A stretch of 13,379 nt of DNA from CAYIHX01 sp964363305 (GCA_964363305.1 CAYIHX010000071.1:1-13379), one strand, 5' to 3'; counted from the first letter of the stretch, positions 1-8,642 are shown. Program-made: numbers and translations. Notes: generated from the sequence alone by a model not told the origin.

Positions 1-196
1 TGTCTAAAATGCCCGCTTTCTCTTCCAATCAATTCATCTCAATTTTCAAAGATCGACCCGTTGCTTTCGCTTCGAGGACTCACATTTGCGAGGTTTGGCT
101 GAGATAGCCCGCAACTAGTCTGGCTGCAATCCATTTCTTTCAAGATTTTTTAAAAAGTAATACGCAACGCATCATGTCCATCAAAAGAAACGACTT
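1..196. other. Gene-free left edge
   Basis: The 196 bases after the end of the DUF4097-type gene hold no convincing ORF and no clear terminator hairpin. There is an AT-rich stretch with TTTTTTAAAAA at 147-157. Confidence 0.5.
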
Positions 197-1285
197 TTAG
201 TGACTACCAATGCGGGTCAGCGTCACATCACCCTCTTGCGAGAATGCCCGCAACTGCTCGCCCCCGTCACCCACGCGACCCCTCAGGTGATTCCGCGGCT
301 CTGGACCGTAAACGCCGTAGTCCGTTGACTGGACAAGGCTGAAATCAAGCCGGGCTTTTCCATAAAGACTCCATAAATCGACCTCTCCGGAGAAACTTGC
401 TGGAAACTCTAATCGAATTTTTCCACGATTCGACTCAAAAAGAGCCTTGTCGCTGAACCGCCACTGACGTACTCGCACGTCGATCGGTCCCTCCTGCGTA
501 GTCCCACTCGCAAAACCGTTCAGTTCATCGATTCGCACGGATCCTGCCGTCGTGTGAAACTCTACATTTCCAGAAAGACGATCACCTTTTATATTCCCGG
601 TCTTACTGACATAGAGCTGACCGCCTCGAACCCCCGATGCAGAAATCGATCCAGCATGAGTCTCTACGAATATCTCTTTTCCATCGATATCCTTGAGGTC
701 GACCCGACCGGAGCCGCCCATGCAACGCAAAACCCCTTTCACAGAAGAAGCCCGAATAGAGCACGACGGGCAAAGCAGAGAAACCACCGAACCGCTTACT
801 CCCTCGACGTCTACCGCTCCGGTTCCTGTCCGCACCTCGAGCCGATCGCTCCAATCTTTGACCGAAACCCGGCCTTCCATAGACCACACTTTTAACTTCA
901 AACCCGCAGGAGCCAGCACGAGCAGCTCCATGCTTGTGCGAGGAGACTTTCTCTCACGCAATCGCTCCTCAATCGTAAGATTTTTTCCATATTCCGCCGA
1001 AAGCTCGAGTGCACCGGATGTTCCCAAAAACCGAACATCCAGCGCAGAAAAAAGCTTGTTCGCTTCCTCCTTACCTTCCGCCCGCACCTTGCGCCGCGCC
1101 CTTACGCGAATTTTATCCTGTGACCATCCGCGAATCTCGATTCCGCCCCGAAGATTGGTCACCTGAAGTTCGCCAAAAGACCGGATCGAGAAATCTTTCT
1201 CAAATTGATCTTCGAAGACCTCAGCCTTCGCAACCGAACAAGTAAGCAACACCAGAAGAAGCGGTACGAAAAATCTACAATCCAT
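197..1285 (-). CDS. Exported DUF4097-type beta-repeat protein
   Basis: A 362-residue protein with an N-terminal signal peptide: MDCRFF followed by a hydrophobic stretch rich in L and V, ending in VAKA near residue 20. The mature part is a long run of short beta-strand repeats (for example GGIEIRGW, GRVSVKDW, GAVDVEGV, GSVRIDEL) alternating with Gly and Asp turns. This is the pattern of the DUF4097 / putative adhesin family, which folds as a beta-helix-like stack. The open frame continues further upstream, but the ATG at 1285 is chosen because it gives a clean signal peptide and starts 11 bp inside the end of the preceding gene, suggesting translational coupling. It is the last gene of the five-gene minus-strand operon. 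No catalytic motif is visible. A periplasmic or surface location is inferred; the molecular role is unknown. Confidence 0.75.
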   Translation of the reverse strand: MDCRFFVPLLLVLLTCSVAKAEVFEDQFEKDFSIRSFGELQVTNLRGGIEIRGWSQDKIRVRARRKVRAEGKEEANKLFSALDVRFLGTSGALELSAEYGKNLTIEERLRERKSPRTSMELLVLAPAGLKLKVWSMEGRVSVKDWSDRLEVRTGTGAVDVEGVSGSVVSLLCPSCSIRASSVKGVLRCMGGSGRVDLKDIDGKEIFVETHAGSISASGVRGGQLYVSKTGNIKGDRLSGNVEFHTTAGSVRIDELNGFASGTTQEGPIDVRVRQWRFSDKALFESNRGKIRLEFPASFSGEVDLWSLYGKARLDFSLVQSTDYGVYGPEPRNHLRGRVGDGGEQLRAFSQEGDVTLTRIGSH

Positions 1286-2660
1286 AGCCGGCACCCAAAA
1301 CGAGGTAGTTTCCCTGCGTTCGCGCGAAGTCACCACCCGGATTATAGTCGAGGTAACCAAAGATGAAACTAACATGAATTCGATGCCGGAGAGCGAACGG
1401 ATATACATAGTTAAGCTCAACTTCATGGTAGGCCTGGTCAACACGAAAGGCGAAGGGGTTCACGAAATTCTGCAAAGGAACGAATCTAAGCGCAAGCTCG
1501 ACATAATCGCGCTTAAATAGTTTTCTATTCAAAGTGAGCCCAATCACAGGGTTAATAATTCTCTGCAATCCATACTGCCGACTCTGAACATTCATAAAAT
1601 AAAACCAACCTCCCAACATCGGATCAAGACGCCAGCCCTTCAGATCAAGTACCTTATATCGCAACTCTAGATTAACAAAATAGGTGCTCACATATTCGTC
1701 TATGCCGACGTCAGGATCGAGCTTATTACTCGGGGAAAAAAGAGTTCCAAATCCCCGTACCGCGACCGACAACGGCACGTCTTCCGGTCGAAACCAAAAC
1801 TGCCCCATAAAGGCCAGTGAATAACCAGTGTATGTCGAAGCAAAATTGGACTGAAAAAAAAGCGAACGCATACCGGCAAGTCCAGCCCAGGCCTCGAAAG
1901 GAACAGGATTATAAGGGGTGAACTGAAGGCTATAAATACTTTTCAATGTTGCCGATTTCGAGCCGACAATCTGAGAATCAAGCGCATTTTTACTATCCAG
2001 AACGAGCGTTAACACCGTGCTCTGAGGCGTGTATCCTTTTCCCATGTATTCAATCCGATCCACATCAGGCCAAAGAACATCAAGACTCACGTCCTTCAGT
2101 GTGCTCCCGATTCGGCATCCGACATAGATCAGGTTAGGACCCGCTGGTCGCTTGAGTTCCTTTATCTTGAGAGCGTAAGAAGAGCAGGTTTCGTCGACAT
2201 AGATTGCCGTCTCTTCCAGCCCGATAGAGATCAGAATTTCCCAGTCCTCGAAGGCCCCACGAGGATCAATAACCGTTAACGAAATAGGGTTATCCTTCCG
2301 CATGATGGGAATCTGCATTTCATAATTTCCCATCTTGTTTGCCGCCAACTTCTGGGAACGGGAAATAAGAATACTGAGGTTGCGATCCTGCGGAATATTC
2401 TGAAGCCGAAACGAAAGATACGGAACACTAATCGAGGTGCCGGCGATGTAATTCCACTCCAACTCGCTCGAAACTACTTTGACCGCCAAAGGCTTGGGCA
2501 ATAATGGCTCGCTCCCCTTGACGCGTCGAACTTTGATCTCAACCCTCTGCTGCGACATCTCCATCTTGATCGGGCCGGCAAGAGCGAGACTCGCCCACCC
2601 AATCCACAAGGAACTCCAGCCAAGAAAAACCACAAATCTAGTTGTGAGAGATCTGCGCAA
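1275..2660 (-). CDS. Exported protein with C-terminal outer-membrane beta-barrel
   Basis: A 461-residue protein. The N-terminus MRRSLTTRF is positively charged and followed by a hydrophobic segment ending SLALA-G near residue 28, a typical signal peptidase I site. The N-terminal half (about 30-240) looks like a soluble beta-rich periplasmic domain. The second half (about 250-461) alternates aromatic and hydrophobic residues in amphipathic strands (LRYKVLDL, YVELALRF, YHEVELNYVYPF), ending with strand-like LVLGAGYGL, as in outer-membrane barrels. The start is TTG at 2660, supported by a GGAG six bases upstream; a GTG at 2633 lacks a ribosome-binding site. The gene overlaps the end of the TPR glycosyltransferase by 23 bp and the start of the DUF4097-type gene by 11 bp. 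No specific family is recognised. It may be the surface or export partner of this locus. Confidence 0.7.
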   Translation of the reverse strand: MRRSLTTRFVVFLGWSSLWIGWASLALAGPIKMEMSQQRVEIKVRRVKGSEPLLPKPLAVKVVSSELEWNYIAGTSISVPYLSFRLQNIPQDRNLSILISRSQKLAANKMGNYEMQIPIMRKDNPISLTVIDPRGAFEDWEILISIGLEETAIYVDETCSSYALKIKELKRPAGPNLIYVGCRIGSTLKDVSLDVLWPDVDRIEYMGKGYTPQSTVLTLVLDSKNALDSQIVGSKSATLKSIYSLQFTPYNPVPFEAWAGLAGMRSLFFQSNFASTYTGYSLAFMGQFWFRPEDVPLSVAVRGFGTLFSPSNKLDPDVGIDEYVSTYFVNLELRYKVLDLKGWRLDPMLGGWFYFMNVQSRQYGLQRIINPVIGLTLNRKLFKRDYVELALRFVPLQNFVNPFAFRVDQAYHEVELNYVYPFALRHRIHVSFIFGYLDYNPGGDFARTQGNYLVLGAGYGL

Positions 2661-4737
2661 ATCGCTTCTCCACTTCTTTCAGCCGCTTCTGGTATGTCGC
2701 GTTCGAAGGCACCATTCGATTCAACTCACGGGCGGCCCGCAAACTCAGTTGCGCCTCTCCTAACTTTTCTGCCACATAGATCAGGTTAAACCAACCCTGC
2801 TCACTCTTGGGGTCGATCATCACAACCGTCTCGAGTGCTTGCTTCGCGGAAGAAAAATCATTCACTCGAATCTTGAGAACGGCAAGATTGTACCAGCCTT
2901 GAACGCTCCGAGGGTCCAAAGCAAGATGGCGCCGAAACGCCTGGTCGGCTTCGACAAACATCCCAGCCTCAAGAGATATGGTACCCAACGAGAACCAACC
3001 GAACCCATTTTCCGGTTCAACAGCCAAAGCTCTCCGAATCGCTACGATGGCCTCCGGCCAGCGTTTCAACTTCGCAAGGCATGCCCCCGCCCGGTAATCA
3101 GCGGCGGGATATCTCCCACCTGCTCCGTGAACCGAGCTTAGATACAATGGAACCGCATCAGCGCACTTCGAGCGCTTTTCCTCGAGAAAACGACCAAGAT
3201 GGAAGGTAACATGGATATTTTTCGGCGCTACCTCGTATGCCTTCCGAAGGTAACGTTCGGCCTCATCCGCCTTTCCAAGCGCGTCTAGCGCCACGCCGTG
3301 ATTGAGAAGACAATACACGTAATTGCTCCAATGCTTCTCGCAGAGCTCAAGGTGCGCTATCGCCCTCCCAAAATCACTCCGAGCCATATAAACCAAAGCG
3401 AGATTGTTATGGGCCCGACCCGAGGTTGGATTCTTCTCGACCGTGTCCTTCCAAAGACTTTCATCGTCACGCCAGACCCGATTCCGCTCTTGCGTTCCGA
3501 GAAACAAGCCGATCATTACAATCGTCGCAAAAATCCCGATTTTCCACTCCCGTAACCGAGGAGCCACCATCACCTCAGCTGCCTTTAAGACAAGCGTAAA
3601 CGACCCACCGATGAATCCCAGATAAGCAAGATACATGCGCCGTTCGTTTACCGCTTCAGCTAGCACCACGACGCTCGAGGCGGGAGATATCGTTACATAG
3701 AACCAGAGGAGCCCAAACCAGAGGGCAGGAAATACCCTTCGCTTTGCAAACGCGACCCCTAAAATTACCAAATTTCCAATCGCGGCCTGAATGACCCTCG
3801 AATCGAAGATCGAGGTCGAGAACTCCCAGGTGGCAGAGTCTGCGTTGAGGCCCCAGGGCCAGAACCATAAGCGCATGTAATGAAGGTAAGCCCGCCATTG
3901 AGTCATAAAATAGTGACTCGAACTGACAAATCCCCGCGACTCATCTCCCTCGGGAGAATGAAAAGCGAACACCCAATAGGCGAGAACCAAACCCAATCCG
4001 ACGAAGGGCGCCGCTATCTTCGATGCCCTCTTGATTCTAGAGATTTTTTTTTCTTCCGCAGAAAGCAGCCATTCCGTGATGAACACCATTGCGGGAAGGG
4101 TGATCCCTTCCTCTTTTGACGCCACGGAAAGAAAGTAAAATAGCAGAGAGAGCGCGATCCATTTTGCACGGAATCTCTCCCTGCCTCGAAGATAGAATAC
4201 ATAGGCCAGCACATAAAACATAGCGCACTGAAGCGATGTAGTTGACGAAATGTAATCCACGCACTCACTGCCAACCGGATGAATCGCAAACAAGCTCGCT
4301 AAAAAAAGGGCCGAAGTTTCCTGCGTAAGGAGGATCGATCTACGAAAAAACAAAAGCCGAACCGTAATCTCCTCGCGCAATGGCCACCAACCCGGCCTTC
4401 GCCAGAGATAACTCCACATCGAGAAGATCGAGAGACAGACCAACCAGTGCATCGCCATCTTCATCAGGTGAAATGGGACGGTCGAACCTTTTCCGATCGC
4501 CCAGCAAAAGGCATAGAACGTATACACTAGCGGACGATAAACCCGATTCTCGGGAATCATGGAGGAGGTCGTTGGGTCCGTCCAGAAACTGGGGATATTC
4601 GAAAGCGAATGGACCGCCACGTTGCTCTGGACGCTATGACCATCGTCGAAATGGTAACCACCAAAAATCGAGGTGCCGTAGGCAAAAACTACCGCAAAGC
4701 CAAGAAACCATGCTGCTTTCTTCAACCCCTCGGTCAT
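2638..4737 (-). CDS. TMTC-like GT-C membrane glycosyltransferase with C-terminal TPR repeats
   Basis: A 699-residue protein with two parts. Residues 1 to about 430 are polytopic membrane. Near the first helix there is an acidic pair in YHFDD (D31, D32), then NRVYRPL (63-70), and later a loop with HPVGSECVDYISS. This is the layout of GT-C-fold transferases of the TMTC / O-mannosyltransferase type, which use lipid-linked sugars on the periplasmic side. Residues about 436-680 contain about six TPR units (patterns such as A-NNLALVYMARSDFGRAIAHLE and W-NLAVLKIRVNDFSSAKQALE). In TMTC-like proteins such TPRs hold the acceptor or partner proteins. It starts four bases (ATGA) inside the end of the FecR-like gene and overlaps the next gene by 23 bp. 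Sugar and acceptor cannot be read from sequence. Glycosylation of a protein or glycan of this locus is inferred. Confidence 0.8.
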   Translation of the reverse strand: MTEGLKKAAWFLGFAVVFAYGTSIFGGYHFDDGHSVQSNVAVHSLSNIPSFWTDPTTSSMIPENRVYRPLVYTFYAFCWAIGKGSTVPFHLMKMAMHWLVCLSIFSMWSYLWRRPGWWPLREEITVRLLFFRRSILLTQETSALFLASLFAIHPVGSECVDYISSTTSLQCAMFYVLAYVFYLRGRERFRAKWIALSLLFYFLSVASKEEGITLPAMVFITEWLLSAEEKKISRIKRASKIAAPFVGLGLVLAYWVFAFHSPEGDESRGFVSSSHYFMTQWRAYLHYMRLWFWPWGLNADSATWEFSTSIFDSRVIQAAIGNLVILGVAFAKRRVFPALWFGLLWFYVTISPASSVVVLAEAVNERRMYLAYLGFIGGSFTLVLKAAEVMVAPRLREWKIGIFATIVMIGLFLGTQERNRVWRDDESLWKDTVEKNPTSGRAHNNLALVYMARSDFGRAIAHLELCEKHWSNYVYCLLNHGVALDALGKADEAERYLRKAYEVAPKNIHVTFHLGRFLEEKRSKCADAVPLYLSSVHGAGGRYPAADYRAGACLAKLKRWPEAIVAIRRALAVEPENGFGWFSLGTISLEAGMFVEADQAFRRHLALDPRSVQGWYNLAVLKIRVNDFSSAKQALETVVMIDPKSEQGWFNLIYVAEKLGEAQLSLRAARELNRMVPSNATYQKRLKEVEKRFAQISHN

Positions 4738-5372
4738 AGCGGATAGACCCCCTTTTGCAGGTTCTCGCGGCGTGTCCCGTCCGCGCCCCGGAAAACAACG
4801 GTTCCAGAGACGATCCAGAAACGCCCAAGCCCCTCCTGGTTGACCTCAATGCCAATTTCCCCCTGCTGCAAAATCAACCTCCCGCGGGGAGTATACAACT
4901 CAAGCCAATGCTCAGCGCTGTCCTGGTCGTGGCGCTTGGCCCGCAGAGTTCCGTGCTTCAAACGGAGAGTGAGGGTTCGCCTTCCCGAGTCTGAATCCCG
5001 TCTCGCATTCTCGAAGACGAAACTTCCTGGTCCATCAATGGCGACGATGAAGTTTCCGTTAGTGCTCATCTGAAGAGCGGCTCCCGCCGAGACCTCGAAG
5101 TAAGTTCCGGGCGAAATGGGGGCCTTCGATCCGCTCATGACGAGGAACGGCTCGACCGGCCCGTCGGGAAGGCGAAACTCGAACTCCTCCGGCCGAGCCG
5201 GACGAACCCTGACCTCTCCCCGAACCCAATCAGTCCGAGCGGCCACCCCGGCCGGGTCGACATCCACCTGCGCAACGGACGGGGGATCATCTCGATGAAT
5301 CAAAAAATATCTCACTGCGGCCCCACTTAGAACGAACAATACCAGCACCAAAAGCCACTTCCGCCAGCTCAT
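4734..5372 (-). CDS. Membrane-anchored FecR-like domain protein
   Basis: A 212-residue protein. MSWRKW is followed by one hydrophobic helix (about residues 6-22), then a soluble domain predicted outside the inner membrane. The domain has the FecR-like order of short beta strands: a threshold-like segment ISPGTYFEVSAGAALQM, then a strand pair with LRLKHGTLRAK, then LELYTPRGRLILQQGEIGIEV and a final SGTVVFRGADG. FecR-type domains occur in anti-sigma regulators and, without a sigma factor, in many exported polysaccharide-locus proteins. No sigma factor gene is adjacent, so a structural or sensing role is more likely than classical FecR signalling. The ATG at 5372 is chosen over an upstream in-frame ATG because it has AAGGAG eight bases before it and overlaps the deacetylase stop by four bases (ATGA). 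Confidence 0.65.
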   Translation of the reverse strand: MSWRKWLLVLVLFVLSGAAVRYFLIHRDDPPSVAQVDVDPAGVAARTDWVRGEVRVRPARPEEFEFRLPDGPVEPFLVMSGSKAPISPGTYFEVSAGAALQMSTNGNFIVAIDGPGSFVFENARRDSDSGRRTLTLRLKHGTLRAKRHDQDSAEHWLELYTPRGRLILQQGEIGIEVNQEGLGRFWIVSGTVVFRGADGTRRENLQKGVYPL

Positions 5373-6220
5373 TGCATCCACTCCTTGGGCATCCCTGCCG
5401 CAATCGACATCCACTTGAACTCCGGAAGAAGTCCCTCCAGCTTTGGCACCACGGAATCCAAATTCGCGTAATGAATTTTTTCCTCCCATCCGCCAATGGG
5501 GAGCCTGGGATGGCGAGGATCGAGTTCTCGAGGATGAAGAACGATCATCGGAGGAATTCCTGTCCGAGCCGCCCGGTGCAAACCCCAGCGAAGGTAACAG
5601 GCGGGGCTCACGCGAAAAAAGGCACCGCTAGCCAGAGGTAAGCGAAGGGGCCCCATTTGTACGACCGAAACCGGAATTCGGAGAATCGACCCGACTCGAT
5701 AGGGTCGAGTTGGATGACCGAAACGGCCAAAAAGTGGTGTCCACACGGGAAATTCGCTAGAGTCATACTCTATTCCGGCCATTTCTAGCTCCTCCAAAAA
5801 CCACGGCGTTCGTTCGTCGACCGACCAGCTGGGCGCCCGAAACCCCCTGGGCCGCCTTCCGGTGAGATCGCCGAGCGTGCCCTGCGAGCGACGAAGGGCC
5901 TCTCGGAATTGCTCCCGCTTCTGACCGTAAATGAGCTCATGGGTATCGCAGTGAGAGGCGATCTCATGACCGGCGGCCTCCAAGCGACGGACCGCCTCGG
6001 GGTATCTCCGCGCAAATTCGCCCAGCACGAAGCACGTACTAGTGGCGCCGTGTTTCGCCAAGATCTCGATCCAGCGATCGACAGATTCGCTCATCGTAAA
6101 CTCATGGCGGCCGCGAAGCGCCTCCACCTCTCCACGGTTTCGTTCGATCGAGCGATAGTTTGCGTGTTCCCAGTCTTCGACATCAAAAGTCAAAAGAGCT
6201 GAAGGGCGCGAATCTTCCAT
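5369..6220 (-). CDS. Polysaccharide deacetylase, DUF3473 / XrtA-associated type
   Basis: A 283-residue NodB-homology protein. The first motif is TFDVEDWEHA (D13, E15, D16), the metal-binding pair is H90 and H94 in HEIASHCDTHELIYGQ, the arginine motif is RGFRAPSWS (near 126-133), and a late LHPRELDP (H229) follows. The whole pattern, including the C-terminal HYANLD segment, matches the DUF3473 deacetylase family that accompanies exopolysaccharide and PEP-CTERM/exosortase loci. The predicted reaction is removal of N- or O-acetyl groups from a polysaccharide with a divalent metal. No signal peptide is visible, so it may act in the cytoplasm, as many members of this family appear to. The ATG at 6220 fits the family start; its ribosome-binding site is weak. 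It is the first gene of the minus-strand operon and is divergent from the ATP-grasp gene, with 25 bp between the starts. Confidence 0.88.
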   Translation of the reverse strand: MEDSRPSALLTFDVEDWEHANYRSIERNRGEVEALRGRHEFTMSESVDRWIEILAKHGATSTCFVLGEFARRYPEAVRRLEAAGHEIASHCDTHELIYGQKREQFREALRRSQGTLGDLTGRRPRGFRAPSWSVDERTPWFLEELEMAGIEYDSSEFPVWTPLFGRFGHPTRPYRVGSILRIPVSVVQMGPLRLPLASGAFFRVSPACYLRWGLHRAARTGIPPMIVLHPRELDPRHPRLPIGGWEEKIHYANLDSVVPKLEGLLPEFKWMSIAAGMPKEWMQ

Positions 6221-6245
6221 GATAGATTCATGATATCCTGAAGCC

Positions 6246-7430
6246 GTGGAGAGCACACCTATTGCCCTCATTACGGATGGCGTTTGGAGAAAAAGCCTCA
6301 GCGCCGTTCGATCCCTCGGAAAAGCCGGATTTCTGGTGGCCGTCGCGGCCGACACTCGTTTGGCTCCCTCATTCTGGTCCCGCTATGCGAGCCGAAAATT
6401 TGTCATCCCCGACGCCGCCACGGACCCTGTCGGCTTCTACATAGGCCTGAAAAAGGCACTTGTAAGCCTCAGCTGCGGCCCGAACAATCTCCCGGCGCTC
6501 CTGCCGATGGAAGACGCAAGTCTGCGCGTTTGCCTCGCAAACGAAAAAGAGCTCGCTCTGGTCTGTCGGATGATCCTTCCCCCTCCAGGAAGTTTTTTGA
6601 TCGCATCCGACAAAAAGCTGACCCACGATGCCGCTAAAAAAATGGGCATCCCCACTCCGGAAACCCTTGCCCCAGCGACGCCTGAAGCCTTAGCGAGCGA
6701 ACTCTCTCTCAGAAGGGGAGAGTTTGTCCTCAAGCCAACCCAAGGCTCTGGCTCAAGCGGTATTCGTTACAACGAACGCCTGTCGGAAGCGCAAGCGCGC
6801 GCGCACTGGACCAGGTACGGGCCCATCCTCCTGCAAGAGCGGATTCCACGTGAAGGCCAGGCGCTCGGCGCTTCGCTACTCTTCGACAGCCAAGGCAGCT
6901 TTATCGCTGGATTTTCCCATCGCCGTCTTCGGGAGTTTCCAGCCAGCGGAGGGCCCAGTTCGGATCGCGAGGGAATCCTCGATGAGTCCCTTATTTCTGA
7001 TAGCCGCAAGCTCCTTGAAAGCTTGAAGTGGCGTGGAGTCGCGATGGTGGAGTGGAAGGTCCACCCAGTTACGGGCCAACGGCTCCTGCTTGAAATCAAT
7101 CCACGATTCTGGGGAAGCCTTGAGCTCGCGGTCCGCTCGGGAGCCAACTTCCCGCTCTGGTATGCGCTTCTCGCGCTCCGACGCCCCCTTCCTCGTTCTC
7201 TCGCTTGGCGTCCAGGAGTGAGGTGCCGATCCATGATTCCCGGAGAAATCCTGCGATATTGCCAAACACCTCGCCGAGAGCGAGAACCACTCCGAAAATT
7301 TTTCAGCGGTCTGCCGAGGTCGGCCGAGGAATGGGACGCTGAAGACCTTCGTGGCTCGCTTCTCTTGCCCATTCTGATGCTGTTGCTCGCTATTCGGCCG
7401 AAATACTGGCGTTTTCTTCGGCGTCGTTAG
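6246..7430 (+). CDS. ATP-grasp ligase of the carbamoyl-phosphate-synthase-like group
   Basis: A 394-residue protein with the three ATP-grasp subdomains. Residues 1-120 form a Rossmann-like pre-domain beginning IALITDG. Then come FVLKPTQGSGSSGI (K163 and the Gly-rich loop, 161-173), the hinge ILLQERI (Q197, E198), and LLLEINPRFWGS (E283, N285, R287), which carries the Mg-binding residues. Such proteins join an amine or other nucleophile to a carboxylate through an acyl-phosphate, or activate one, and are common in polysaccharide and surface-sugar loci. The start is GTG at 6246, just before the conserved core; no clear ribosome-binding site is seen. The gene is flanked by minus-strand operons: its start is 25 bp from the deacetylase start and its last 41 bases overlap the DUF2304 gene. 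The exact substrate is unknown. The C-terminal 80 residues are Arg-rich with a hydrophobic stretch (near 371-385) that may bind membrane. Confidence 0.82.
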   Translation: MESTPIALITDGVWRKSLSAVRSLGKAGFLVAVAADTRLAPSFWSRYASRKFVIPDAATDPVGFYIGLKKALVSLSCGPNNLPALLPMEDASLRVCLANEKELALVCRMILPPPGSFLIASDKKLTHDAAKKMGIPTPETLAPATPEALASELSLRRGEFVLKPTQGSGSSGIRYNERLSEAQARAHWTRYGPILLQERIPREGQALGASLLFDSQGSFIAGFSHRRLREFPASGGPSSDREGILDESLISDSRKLLESLKWRGVAMVEWKVHPVTGQRLLLEINPRFWGSLELAVRSGANFPLWYALLALRRPLPRSLAWRPGVRCRSMIPGEILRYCQTPRREREPLRKFFSGLPRSAEEWDAEDLRGSLLLPILMLLLAIRPKYWRFLRRR

Positions 7431-7833
7431 GCATTTTCCGTTCGACCGTTCTCAACCTTGCTTCGAGAATGGCAATGCTCTGGGTGAGGGTCTGGTTGTC
7501 ATTCAGAAGTTTCGAAATTACGGTCGAAAAATGCACGAGGATGAGGAGCATAAAAAACACTAGCAACAAAAAAAGCGCGGTCGGAGGATAGTAGACACCC
7601 ACGACACGAGCCAAATCCTCAAGCCAGTCCCGCCGAAGGGTAAAAGCGAGCAGCACAGCGGAAGTCAGAAACCACAAAAAGGAATACTGCTCCTTCAGCC
7701 TGTGCCGGCGGACGAGCTCAATGAGACCAATGACCAGGACGACACATCCGAGAATGGCCCAAAACTCGATGCGAAATCGAAAATCGGGCGCAGCAGGAAG
7801 AATCTCGAAGGGCGATTGAGCATTCCCATTCAT
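7390..7833 (-). CDS. DUF2304 membrane protein
   Basis: A 147-residue protein with three predicted membrane helices (about 24-42, 50-67 and 80-102) followed by a heptad-like coiled coil (LLNDNQTLTQSIAILEARLRTV, near 108-129). The charged RRHRLKEQYSFLWF between helices 1 and 2 is the hallmark of DUF2304. Members are usually encoded next to a GT2 glycosyltransferase of the dolichol-phosphate-mannose-synthase type and are thought to support a membrane sugar-lipid step; the exact role is not established. Here it starts four bases (ATGA) inside the end of such a GT2 gene, so the pair is almost certainly co-translated. Its last 41 bases overlap, on the opposite strand, the end of the ATP-grasp gene. 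Confidence 0.82.
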   Translation of the reverse strand: MNGNAQSPFEILPAAPDFRFRIEFWAILGCVVLVIGLIELVRRHRLKEQYSFLWFLTSAVLLAFTLRRDWLEDLARVVGVYYPPTALFLLLVFFMLLILVHFSTVISKLLNDNQTLTQSIAILEARLRTVERKMPNDAEENASISAE

Positions 7834-8642
7834 CGAGGCAACCGCCTCATTCGGTCGATCAAAGTCGCGAAGGCCACTTTCATCATATAGTAGAAACTTC
7901 CTACGGGCGTAATGCTCGACTTCCCGCCTCTACGGGGAAGCATCAGAACCGGGACTTCAAGAATGCCGAATCCCTTACGTGCAAGGGGCACGTAGGCCTG
8001 CACCTCGGGATAATCGTCCGGATAGTACCTCGACAAGAACTCTCCAGCCGAGCGATTGAAGGCCCGAAATCCGCTCGTTGTATCTTGAATTTTCACGCCC
8101 ACTACCGCACGCAAGAGCAGGGAAAAAAAAGCGGTCCCTACGCGACGAAAACCAGAAGAGACATTTCCGCCCGCTCCTGGCACGTACCTGGATCCAACGA
8201 CGACGGCCGCGACCCCGTTCAAAATTGGATCGATGATTTTCTCGATCTCCTCAGCCGGATGCTGGCCATCCCCATCGAGTTGAAGCAATACCGACGGCGA
8301 GAGATTTTGAACGGCATAGCGGAATCCCGCCTGCACCGCTTTGCCAATTCCAAGATTGACCGGAAGATGAAGAACTACCGCTCCGAAACGAGGTGCAAGC
8401 TCCTCAAGAATCTCCCGCGTTCGGTCACTCGAGCCATCATTCACGACGATCGGAACGAGGCGGAATCGCGTGGTCTTCCGAGCAACCCTCGAAACATCGG
8501 TCAAAACACGTTCTAGATTATCCTGCTCGTTGAACGCTGGAATAATCACGGCGACGACGGGCACAGCGGGAGCCGAGCCCGGAGCTTCGCGCACGACGCG
8601 GAGGCTTGCCTGCCCAGTTCGTCTCAAAGCCCGTTTCTCCAC
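7830..8642 (-). CDS. Family 2 glycosyltransferase, polyprenyl-phosphate sugar synthase type
   Basis: A 270-residue GT-A-fold enzyme. Motifs in order: VAVIIPAFNEQDNLERVL (nucleotide-binding start, near 31-48), VVNDGSSDRTREIL (67-80), NLGIGKAVQAGF (97-108), LQLDGDGQHPAEEI (metal-binding D123 and D125), then TTSGFRAFNR and EVPVLMLPRRGGKSS near the C-terminus. This is the pattern of dolichyl-/undecaprenyl-phosphate mannose or glucose synthases, which transfer a sugar from a nucleotide donor to a lipid phosphate. Such lipid-linked sugars are the donors used by GT-C enzymes like the TMTC-like protein in this window (inference). The GTG at 8642 is chosen because AGGAGG lies nine bases upstream; an in-frame TTG at 8681 would add 13 residues but lacks such a site. 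It is co-translated with the DUF2304 gene. Confidence 0.86.
   Translation of the reverse strand: MEKRALRRTGQASLRVVREAPGSAPAVPVVAVIIPAFNEQDNLERVLTDVSRVARKTTRFRLVPIVVNDGSSDRTREILEELAPRFGAVVLHLPVNLGIGKAVQAGFRYAVQNLSPSVLLQLDGDGQHPAEEIEKIIDPILNGVAAVVVGSRYVPGAGGNVSSGFRRVGTAFFSLLLRAVVGVKIQDTTSGFRAFNRSAGEFLSRYYPDDYPEVQAYVPLARKGFGILEVPVLMLPRRGGKSSITPVGSFYYMMKVAFATLIDRMRRLPR

Noticed and set aside
4734..5372. Classical FecR anti-sigma regulator
   Set aside because: No sigma factor or TonB receptor gene is adjacent; kept only as a FecR-like domain protein.
6767..7372. Long antisense ORF inside the ATP-grasp gene
   Set aside because: A shadow frame: Arg/Ser-rich product with no family resemblance and no ribosome-binding site, while the ATP-grasp motifs on the plus strand are intact.
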